A stretch of DNA of 64,000 nt from NCBI RefSeq assembly GCF_039537265.1, contig NZ_BAABAE010000003.1, positions 310,001-374,000 of the forward strand. The letters are read 5' to 3'. The notes below the pieces were generated by a model. The model did not search any database. It was not told where the DNA came from and saw only the letters and a program-made list of their open reading frames with translations. Below are positions 57,270-64,000 of this stretch, in pieces; position 1 is the stretch's first letter; each line of letters begins with the position of its first letter. The position numbers and the translations under genes are program-made. Source of the DNA: Terrimesophilobacter bigeumensis. Lineage in GTDB: Bacteria; Actinomycetota; Actinomycetes; Actinomycetales; Microbacteriaceae.

Positions 57270-58847
57270 ATGGCCGCCGACCGCTCCTTCTATATCGCGA
57301 CGCCGATCTTCTACGTGAACGACGTGCCGCACATCGGCCACGCCTACACCGAGGTCGCCGCCGACGTGCTCGCGCGCTGGCACCGGCAGGCCGGCGACGA
57401 CACCTGGCTGCTCACCGGAACGGACGAGCACGGCGAGAAGATCCTGCGCACGGCGATCGCCAACGACACGACACCGCAGGCCTGGGCGGATGAGCTGGTC
57501 GAGTCGGCCTGGAAGCCGCTGCTCAAGACGATCGACATCGCCAACGACGACTTCATCCGCACGACGGATGCTCGGCACGAGCAGGGCGTGACCCTCTTCC
57601 TGCAGAAGCTCTACGACGACGGCTACATCTACCTCGGCGAATTCGAGGGCTACTACTGCGTGGGCTGCGAGGAGTACAAGCAGCCGAACGAGCTCGTGCC
57701 GGGGGCCGGCGAGTACGAGGGCCAGCAGGTCTGCGCCATCCACTCGAAGCCGGTCGAGATCCTCAAGGAGACCAACTATTTCTTCCGGATGAGCGACTTC
57801 GGGCAGAGGCTGCTCGACCTCTACGAGGCGAACCCTCGGTTCGTGCAGCCGGACAGCGTGCGCAACGAGATCATCCAGTTCGTGAAGCAGGGGCTTCGCG
57901 ACCTCTCGATCTCACGCTCGAGCTTCGACTGGGGCATCAAGCTCCCCTGGGACGATACGCACGTCGTCTACGTCTGGTTCGATGCGCTGCTCAACTACAT
58001 CACCGCGATCGGCTATGGAACCGACCAGGTGCAGTTCGACCGTCGTTGGCCGGCCGTCCAGCTCGTCGGAAAAGACATCGCGCGCTTCCACGCGGTCATC
58101 TGGCCCGCCATGCTCATGGCGGCAGGGGTGGAGGTGCCGCGGCAGGTGTTCGGTCACGGCTGGCTGCTCGTCGGCGGCGAGAAGATGTCCAAGTCGAAGC
58201 TCACCGGTATCGCGCCGAGCGAGATCACCGAGACCTTCGGATCGGATGCCTTCCGGTTCTACTTCCTGAGCGCGATCAACTTCGGGCAGGACGGCTCGTT
58301 CAGCTGGGAGGACCTCTCGGCGCGCTACCACTCCGAGCTCGCCAACGGCTTCGGCAATCTCGCCTCGCGCGCGATCGCCATGATCGGCAAATACTTCGAC
58401 GGGCTCGTTCCGGCGCCGAGCGGATACACCGACGACGACCTCGCCATCCAGCAGGCCGTCTCGGCGGCGGCGAAGAACGCGGATGCCGCCATGGATCGCC
58501 TCGCGATCGACCAGGCGATCGAGGCCATCTGGACTGTCGTCGACGACCTCAACGGCTACATCACGGCGCAGGAGCCCTGGTCGCTCGCCAAGTCGGATGC
58601 CGACCGGGAGCGGCTGGGCACCGTGCTGTACACGGTCGCCGAGGGGCTTCGCGCACTCGCGGTACTGCTCTCCCCGGTCATGCCCGTCGCGACGGAGAAG
58701 CTGTGGGCGGCGATCGGCGCGGCGGGGGCGCTCGCCGAGCAGCGCATCCGCGAGGCCGGGAGCTGGGGCCAACTCGCGCCCGGCAGCAGGGTCTCTCCGC
58801 TCGAGCCGCTCTTCCCCCGCATCGAGACCGCACTTTCGGCGGTGTAG
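57270..58847 (+). CDS. metG: Methionyl-tRNA synthetase MetG
   Basis: This 525-residue class I aminoacyl-tRNA synthetase charges tRNA-Met. It has HIGH in VPHIGHAYTEV, KMSKS in GGEKMSKSKLTGI, a zinc-knuckle-like insertion (YCVGCEEY and VCAIHSKP), and the helical anticodon-binding domain at the C-terminus. It lacks the extra tRNA-binding domain seen in some species, which fits the shorter actinobacterial form. ATG 57270 precedes MAADRSFYIATPIFYVND. tatD follows after 3 bp, so the run metG-tatD-rsmA is probably one transcript. Confidence 0.96.
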   Translation: MAADRSFYIATPIFYVNDVPHIGHAYTEVAADVLARWHRQAGDDTWLLTGTDEHGEKILRTAIANDTTPQAWADELVESAWKPLLKTIDIANDDFIRTTDARHEQGVTLFLQKLYDDGYIYLGEFEGYYCVGCEEYKQPNELVPGAGEYEGQQVCAIHSKPVEILKETNYFFRMSDFGQRLLDLYEANPRFVQPDSVRNEIIQFVKQGLRDLSISRSSFDWGIKLPWDDTHVVYVWFDALLNYITAIGYGTDQVQFDRRWPAVQLVGKDIARFHAVIWPAMLMAAGVEVPRQVFGHGWLLVGGEKMSKSKLTGIAPSEITETFGSDAFRFYFLSAINFGQDGSFSWEDLSARYHSELANGFGNLASRAIAMIGKYFDGLVPAPSGYTDDDLAIQQAVSAAAKNADAAMDRLAIDQAIEAIWTVVDDLNGYITAQEPWSLAKSDADRERLGTVLYTVAEGLRALAVLLSPVMPVATEKLWAAIGAAGALAEQRIREAGSWGQLAPGSRVSPLEPLFPRIETALSAV

Positions 58848-58850
58848 CCG

Positions 58851-59765
58851 ATGAGCGATTCCCAGTACATCCGGCAGCGTGACAACACGACCGAGCACGG
58901 CCAGACGCGGGACCTCAGCTACCCGCCGCTGCCTGAAGCGCTCACGGTGGGCGTGTACGACAACCACGCGCACCTGGAGATCGCCGACGGAAGCAACCCG
59001 TTGGACTATCGGGAGCACCTCGACCGCGCGAGTGCGGTCGGCATCCGCGGCGTCATCCAGGTCGGCGGTGACCTCGAGACCTCGCGCTGGTCGGCGGAGA
59101 TGGCCGCGCGGGAGCCGCGCCTGCTCGCGGCCGTCGCCATCCATCCCAACGAGGCGCCGAACTACGAGGCGGCCGGCACCCTGGATGCCGCGCTCGCCGA
59201 GATCGACGAACTCGCCTCCCGTCCGCGCGTGCGGGCGATCGGGGAGACCGGCCTCGACTTCTTCCGCACCGATGAGGGCGGGCGGGCCGCCCAGTTCCGC
59301 TCCTTCGAGGCGCACATCGGCATCGCGAAGAAGCACGACCTTGCCATGCAGATCCACGACCGGGATGCGCACGGTGACGTGATCGCGACCCTGCTGCGCG
59401 TCGGCGCCCCCGAGCGCACGGTGTTCCACTGCTTCTCGGGCGACGCTGAGATGGCCAGGCTCTGCGTCGACCACGGCTGGTATCTGTCCTTCGCCGGTAC
59501 CGTGACGTTCAAGAACGCCGGCGGGCTGCGAGAGGCGCTCGCGGCGATCCCGCGCGACCGCATCCTCATCGAGACGGATGCACCGTTCCTCACCCCCACC
59601 CCTTTCCGTGGGCGACCGAACTCCCCATATCTCATCCCGCACACCCTGCGCGCGATGGCCGAGCATCTCGGCACCGACGTGTCGATGCTCGCCGCGCAGG
59701 TCTCCTCGAACACCGAGCTCGTCTACGGCTCCTGGGACGCCGAACCCGTCGACCGCCCCCTCTGA
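58851..59765 (+). CDS. TatD family metal-dependent deoxyribonuclease
   Basis: This 304-residue TIM-barrel hydrolase of the TatD family has the metal motif HAH (His39, His41; DNHAHLEI), a later GETGLDFFR glutamate, MQIHDRDAH, FHCFSGD and ETDAPFLTP. Relatives are 3'-5' DNA exonucleases or D-aminoacyl-tRNA deacylase-like proteins. The metG-tatD-rsmA order is conserved in many Gram-positive bacteria, supporting the assignment. An unusual hydrophilic N-terminus of about 30 residues precedes the barrel. Confidence 0.93.
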   Translation: MSDSQYIRQRDNTTEHGQTRDLSYPPLPEALTVGVYDNHAHLEIADGSNPLDYREHLDRASAVGIRGVIQVGGDLETSRWSAEMAAREPRLLAAVAIHPNEAPNYEAAGTLDAALAEIDELASRPRVRAIGETGLDFFRTDEGGRAAQFRSFEAHIGIAKKHDLAMQIHDRDAHGDVIATLLRVGAPERTVFHCFSGDAEMARLCVDHGWYLSFAGTVTFKNAGGLREALAAIPRDRILIETDAPFLTPTPFRGRPNSPYLIPHTLRAMAEHLGTDVSMLAAQVSSNTELVYGSWDAEPVDRPL

Positions 59766-59798
59766 TGGGAGCAACGGGTTGATGGGGGCGACGGGCTG

Positions 59799-60635
59799 AT
59801 GGCGGTGATGGGCGGGTATCTGGGGCCGGCGGAGATCCGCGACCTCGCTGAACTGCTCGGGCTGCAGCCGACCAAGAAGCTCGGCCAGAACTTCGTGGTC
59901 GACGCCAACACGGTGCGCCGCATCGTCGCGGCCTCGGGGGTGACGGATGCCGACACGGTCGTCGAGGTCGGCCCCGGCCTCGGCTCGCTCACCCTCGGCC
60001 TGCTCGCGACGGGGGCATCCGTGGTGGCCGTCGAGATCGACCCTCGGCTCGCCGGGCAGTTGCCGAAGACCGTCGACCAACTGCATCCGGATGCCCCGCT
60101 CACGGTCGTCACGGCCGACGCCATGACGGTTACCGAGCTTCCCGGCAACCCGAACGCTCTCGTCGCGAACCTCCCGTACAACATCTCGGTGCCCGTGCTC
60201 CTGCACCTGCTCGAGCATTTTCCCCGCCTGCGCACCGGTCTCGTCATGGTGCAGGCCGAGGTGGGCCAGCGTCTGGCCGCTCCTCCCGGCTCGAAGGTCT
60301 ACGGCAGCCCGAGCGTCAAGGCCGCCTGGTACGGCGCCTGGCGCACGGCCGGCCAGGTGAGCCGTCAGGTGTTCTGGCCGGTCCCCAACGTCGACTCGAT
60401 CCTGGTCGGCTTCGAGCGTCACGCGACCCCCCTCGGCACCGAGGGGGAGCGGCGCGCGATGTTCGCGATCGTGGATGCCGCGTTCCAGCAGCGCAGGAAG
60501 ATGCTGCGGCAGGCGCTCGTCCCCGTCTTCGGTACTACCGCATCCGCGACCCTCGAGGCCGCGGGCATCGACCCGACCGCGCGTGGCGAGCAACTCTCGG
60601 TCGCCGACTTTCTCGCGATCGCCCGCGTCGGCTAG
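59799..60635 (+). CDS. rsmA: 16S rRNA (adenine(1518/1519)-N6)-dimethyltransferase RsmA (KsgA)
   Basis: This 278-residue SAM-dependent enzyme dimethylates A1518 and A1519 of 16S rRNA late in 30S assembly. It shows LGQNFVVDANTVRRIV, the SAM motif VEVGPGLGSLT, EIDPRLA, the catalytic NLPYNIS and FWPVPNVDSILVGF, with a C-terminal helical domain (RRKMLRQAL). Two in-frame starts close together are possible (ATG 59799 preferred). It follows tatD by 33 bp. Confidence 0.95.
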   Translation: MAVMGGYLGPAEIRDLAELLGLQPTKKLGQNFVVDANTVRRIVAASGVTDADTVVEVGPGLGSLTLGLLATGASVVAVEIDPRLAGQLPKTVDQLHPDAPLTVVTADAMTVTELPGNPNALVANLPYNISVPVLLHLLEHFPRLRTGLVMVQAEVGQRLAAPPGSKVYGSPSVKAAWYGAWRTAGQVSRQVFWPVPNVDSILVGFERHATPLGTEGERRAMFAIVDAAFQQRRKMLRQALVPVFGTTASATLEAAGIDPTARGEQLSVADFLAIARVG

Positions 60636-60645
60636 CGTTGCGGTC

Positions 60646-61185
60646 ATGGCGGCAGTGTCCCCCCAGAAGATGAGCGACGAGCGGATGCTCGAAGCGACCG
60701 GCCGAGTGCGCGCCGATTGGCACGCGCTCCTGGATGCGGCCGGAGCGCGCGACTGGGCGCATCCGAGGATCGCGCGCTGGCTCGTCGAGGAGCACGGCAT
60801 CGACGGCTGGTGGGCGCAGGGCGTCACGGTCGGCTTCGAGCAGGCGATCGGCAGGCGGCTGCCCGGGCAGCGCGCCGACGGGACGTTCGAGGCCTCGGTG
60901 ACGAAGACGCTCGGCGCCGCACGGGAAGCGGTCCTCGACCAGGTCATCGCCATACTCGTCGAACAGCTCGGCGAACCGGCGTCGCTCAGCCCGGATTCCC
61001 TTTACTCGACGGCGCGCTGGAAGATCGCCGACGAGACGGTGGTTGCGGCGATCTCGGAGCCGAAGCCGGGCAAGACACTCGTGGCGCTCACCCGGTCGCG
61101 CATCCTCGACGGTGAGACGCTCGACGCGGCGAAGAGCGAGTTGCGTGGCATCCTCGGCCGCCTCGGCCCGTCAGGCGGCGGGTAG
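60646..61185 (+). CDS. DUF4287-like small protein
   Basis: This 179-residue protein has an N-terminal part matching the DUF4287 pattern (WHALLDAAGARDWAHPRIARWLVEEHGIDGWWAQGVTVGFEQAIGRRLPGQRADGTFEASVTKT), often found alone or fused with SRPBCC/AHSA1 domains. The C-terminal half (WKIADETVVAAISEPKPGKTLVALTRSRILDGE) may be a degenerate part of such a beta-rich domain. Function unknown. ATG 60646 lies 10 bp after rsmA and it ends 21 bp before ispE, so it is embedded in the housekeeping transcript. Confidence 0.8.
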   Translation: MAAVSPQKMSDERMLEATGRVRADWHALLDAAGARDWAHPRIARWLVEEHGIDGWWAQGVTVGFEQAIGRRLPGQRADGTFEASVTKTLGAAREAVLDQVIAILVEQLGEPASLSPDSLYSTARWKIADETVVAAISEPKPGKTLVALTRSRILDGETLDAAKSELRGILGRLGPSGGG

Positions 61186-61206
61186 CGGGTCGACTAGGTT
61201 AACTCC

Positions 61207-62139
61207 ATGACCACCGAGGCGAGCAGGGTGGTGCACGCGAGGGCACCGGGGAAGATCAACGTCTACCTCGGCGTCGGTGCGCTCGGCGATGACGGCTACC
61301 ACGAGATCGCCACCGCGTACCAGGCCGTTTCGCTCTACGAGGATGTTCGTGCGAGCGATGCCCCCGATTTCTCCGTCGCGTTCACCGGCCCTGTCGACCT
61401 CCGCGAGCTCGAGACGGACGGCTCCAACCTCGCGATCCGTGCCGCGACGCTCCTGGCCAGAACGACCGGCTACCGACGGGGGGTGCGCCTCGAGATCGAG
61501 AAGAACGTGCCCGTCGCGGGCGGCATGGGCGGCGGATCGGCGGATGCCGCGGCCACGCTGCTCGCCTGCGACGCGCTGTGGGGCACCGACCTCAGCCGTG
61601 AGGACCTGCTGGAACTCGCGGCCACGATCGGTGCGGATGTTCCCTTCGCCTTCACCGGCGGCACGGCGGTCGGTACCGGCCGCGGCGACCAGTTGAGCCC
61701 TGCCCTCGCGCAGGGACAGTTCCAGTGGGTTCTCGCGTTCGCCGCCTTCGGCATGAGCACCCCCGACGTGTACCGGGAGCTCGACCTTCACCGGGAGCGC
61801 CACGCCCTCGACATCTTTCCGGCTGAAACGCAGCCCCGGGTGGATCCGAACGTGCTGCAGGCGCTCCGTGCCGGCGACCCGCACCTGCTCGCCGAGAGCC
61901 TCTTCAACGACCTGCAGGCCCCCGCGCTGCATCTGGAGCCGCGGCTGGCCGAAGTCATCGAGCTCGGCGAGGAGAACGGCGCGCTCGCGGGCGTCGTCTC
62001 CGGCTCCGGCCCGACGGTCGCCTTCCTCGCCGCGGATCTCGACAGTGCTCTCGAACTCCAGATCGCCTTGTCCGCCGCACGGCACACCGTCGCCAGGGTG
62101 ACCGGCCCCGTGCACGGGGCGCGCATCCTCGGCGAGTAG
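61207..62139 (+). CDS. ispE: 4-diphosphocytidyl-2-C-methyl-D-erythritol kinase IspE
   Basis: This 310-residue GHMP kinase phosphorylates CDP-methylerythritol in the MEP pathway to isoprenoids. It has ARAPGKINVYLGVG at the start, the ATP motif PVAGGMGGGSADAAATL, the catalytic-site ADVPFAFTGGTAVGTGRG, and SGSGPTVAFLA near the end. The rsmA-ispE linkage is common in actinobacteria. A 66-bp hairpin element begins 16 bp after its stop. Confidence 0.95.
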   Translation: MTTEASRVVHARAPGKINVYLGVGALGDDGYHEIATAYQAVSLYEDVRASDAPDFSVAFTGPVDLRELETDGSNLAIRAATLLARTTGYRRGVRLEIEKNVPVAGGMGGGSADAAATLLACDALWGTDLSREDLLELAATIGADVPFAFTGGTAVGTGRGDQLSPALAQGQFQWVLAFAAFGMSTPDVYRELDLHRERHALDIFPAETQPRVDPNVLQALRAGDPHLLAESLFNDLQAPALHLEPRLAEVIELGEENGALAGVVSGSGPTVAFLAADLDSALELQIALSAARHTVARVTGPVHGARILGE

Positions 62140-62154
62140 CCGGCCGCCCCTTCT

Positions 62155-62220
62155 CCGTTGACTCGGGTCATTTTGCGGGTCGTCATGGCGCGCAACCCGC
62201 ACGATGGCCCGAGTCAACGG
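62155..62220. repeat. 66-bp palindromic element, copy A
   Basis: The left arm starts CCGTTGACTCGGGTCATT; it and the right arm ending GAGTCAACGG form a 26-bp stem with three mismatches around the loop CGTCATGGCGCGCA. It lies between ispE and the Vsr/DUF559-type gene and is identical at 64 of 66 positions to copy B at 63273-63338. Confidence 0.85.
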
Positions 62221-62283
62221 AATCGAAGTGCGACCTGTGGATAGGTTCTGCAGAGCTAACGCCCGTTCGAGCAGAATCTCGGC

Positions 62284-63279
62284 ATGTCCAGACCCTCGCC
62301 GCTGCCGGATGCGCTGGGCGGCTCGCCCTTTCGTGTCGGGGAGGCGAGGGGGCTGGGCGTGTCCGCGGCGCGGCTTCGCGCATCCGACCTCGAGGCGCCA
62401 TTCCATGGCATCCGGCGGTCGAAAGCCGCGCCCGCCGAGAATGCGGAGACTGGTGAAGAGCGGGCGCGCGTGAGACTCGAAGGGCTCCGACGGGACTGTG
62501 AAGCCTTTCAGCGTCGGGAGGGGCGACCGGTCATCTTCAGTCACGTCACGGCTGCGCGGCTATACCGGATGCCGCTGCCGTGGCGCCTGGAGTCGCGTCA
62601 GGTCCTCGACGTGGCGGCCCTCACCCCCGACCACGCGCCGCAGGGAGCGGGGATCATCGGGCACCGTCTGACCGGTGGCAGCTTCGTCGTCGCCTCAGCC
62701 TCCGGATTCCTCGTGCCGGCTCCGCTCCGAGTATGGGTACAGCTTGCCCCACTCCTTTCGGTTGACGAGCTCATTGTCGCCGGTGATCACCTGGTTCGAC
62801 GCAAGGCGCCGTTCGCGAGCCTGAACGAACTGCTCGAGACTGTGGCGCGCCTGCGCAGGTTGCGCGGTGTGAGGAAGCTGCGGGCTGCCGCAACCAGGGT
62901 CAGGGCAGGCACGGATTCCGCGGCGGAGTCCAGAACGCGGTTGGTGCTCATCGATGGTGGGCTCCCCGAACCTGTCATCGGCCACAAAGTGTTGGATCGA
63001 GATGGTTACTTCGTCGGCACCCCCGACCTCGCCTACGTCGTCGAGCGGGTCGCGCTCGACTACGAGGGCGAGATTCATCGCGTGGACCGGGAGACGTTCG
63101 AGAGCGACATCGAGCGACGGGAGCGGTTCCAGGATGCCGGCTGGCGCCACATCCGGGTGACGAGGGAACACCTCGCCCATCCGCACACGCTTGTCGACCG
63201 GGTCGGCTTCGCCCTGGCCGAGCGCCGGGCCGATCGCGGGGCTTCGAAGACTTTCGCTTCCGCCCACCTCCTCCGTTGA
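62284..63279 (+). CDS. Vsr/DUF559-type endonuclease-like protein
   Basis: This 331-residue protein has an N-terminal ~170 residues of unclear function (positions 84-150 resemble the AbiEi-type domain found in many actinobacterial DUF559 proteins). The C-terminal ~110 residues form a PD-(D/E)xK-like domain (SRTRLVLIDGGLPEPVIGHKVLDRDGYFVGTPDLAYVVERVALDYEGEIHR ... RERFQDAGWRHIRVTREHL): candidate active residues are Glu/Asp in PDLAY and DYEGEIHR. It is related to very-short-patch-repair nucleases and the abundant orphan DUF559 proteins of Microbacteriaceae. It is flanked on both sides by the same 66-bp hairpin, and its final codon and stop lie inside copy B. Activity is unproven. Confidence 0.78.
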   Translation: MSRPSPLPDALGGSPFRVGEARGLGVSAARLRASDLEAPFHGIRRSKAAPAENAETGEERARVRLEGLRRDCEAFQRREGRPVIFSHVTAARLYRMPLPWRLESRQVLDVAALTPDHAPQGAGIIGHRLTGGSFVVASASGFLVPAPLRVWVQLAPLLSVDELIVAGDHLVRRKAPFASLNELLETVARLRRLRGVRKLRAAATRVRAGTDSAAESRTRLVLIDGGLPEPVIGHKVLDRDGYFVGTPDLAYVVERVALDYEGEIHRVDRETFESDIERRERFQDAGWRHIRVTREHLAHPHTLVDRVGFALAERRADRGASKTFASAHLLR

Positions 63280-63338
63280 CTCGGGTCATTTTGCGGGTCG
63301 TCATGGCGCGCAACCCGCAAGATGACCCGAGTCAACGG
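63273..63338. repeat. 66-bp palindromic element, copy B
   Basis: It has the same left arm and loop as copy A, and a 26-bp stem with only one mismatch. Its bases 2-7 supply the last Arg codon and the TGA stop (63277-63279) of the nuclease-like gene. No U-tract follows, so a pure terminator function is not certain. Confidence 0.85.
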
Positions 63339-63429
63339 GAGTGAAGGGTATCGGCGACGCGGGCGGGCCGACGGGCAGGAGCGACGGCGACCCCGCATCG
63401 CCGGAGCGCCGCGGGTAGCCTTGAGACAT

Positions 63430-64000
<571 letters not shown>

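Noticed and set aside
57912..60953. A >1,000-residue minus-strand open frame opposite metG, tatD and rsmA
   Set aside because: It is a GC-rich shadow frame over three well-conserved plus-strand genes; the translation is low-complexity, Arg/Asp-rich and has no motif.

Overview
The window is high-GC DNA with dense, often overlapping genes, leaderless GTG/TTG starts and a mixture of core genes that points to a free-living actinobacterium. The protein mannosyltransferase next to rsmI-metG-tatD-rsmA-ispE, an HrpA helicase carrying palindromic repeats, and the overall codon style suggest the family Microbacteriaceae; this placement is inference, as no rRNA gene is present. I found no tRNA, rRNA, CRISPR array, transposase or phage gene. 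Both edges cut genes: an RclA-like flavoprotein on the left and an ABC-F ATPase on the right.

Left part (1-12.6 kb): the RclA-like reductase; a three-gene polar amino acid ABC importer (1278-3956); a long near-perfect inverted repeat; an M20 peptidase; the giant helicase HrpA, which carries two in-frame repeat insertions; a CPBP membrane protease; a VOC/HxlR pair with two visible operator palindromes; and a CitE-like lyase.

Middle part (12.6-38.9 kb): a large accessory catabolic block. On the minus strand lie an NTF2-like protein and a tightly overlapping operon (CaiB/BaiF CoA-transferase, cyclase-family hydrolase, MmgE/PrpD protein, hydantoinase-type amidohydrolase) followed upstream by an IclR regulator. 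On the plus strand lie a TauABC/SsuABC-type importer, an aldehyde dehydrogenase, a DHA2-type MFS pump, an isochorismatase-type amidase, a nitrilase, a maleate isomerase/arylmalonate decarboxylase-like protein, a class A flavin monooxygenase, a HAPMO-like Baeyer-Villiger monooxygenase, a PotABCD-type importer, an ACMSD-like amidohydrolase and a fused 2-oxoacid dehydrogenase E1. A palindrome GTTTC-N7-GAAAC is seen upstream of three of these transcription units, which suggests one IclR regulon. The substrate is not recognisable: the set fits uptake and oxidative/hydrolytic breakdown of a nitrogen-containing, probably cyclic, organic compound ending in CoA thioesters.

Right part (39-64 kb): a GntR regulator with TGTATAC operators drives prpD-prpB-prpC (2-methylcitrate cycle). 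Then come a TauE exporter, an aldo/keto reductase, PdxH with an MBL hydrolase, a YyaL-type thioredoxin-domain protein, two tandem paralogous ~1,000-residue Ig-like/polytopic membrane proteins that share a promoter architecture, a protein O-mannosyltransferase that could modify them, and a housekeeping run (rsmI, metG, tatD, rsmA, DUF4287-like, ispE). A Vsr/DUF559-type nuclease-like gene is bracketed by two almost identical 66-bp hairpins. The most noteworthy observations are this repeat-bracketed nuclease gene, the shared IclR operator, the repeat insertions inside hrpA, and the paired Ig-like membrane proteins with a conserved promoter.
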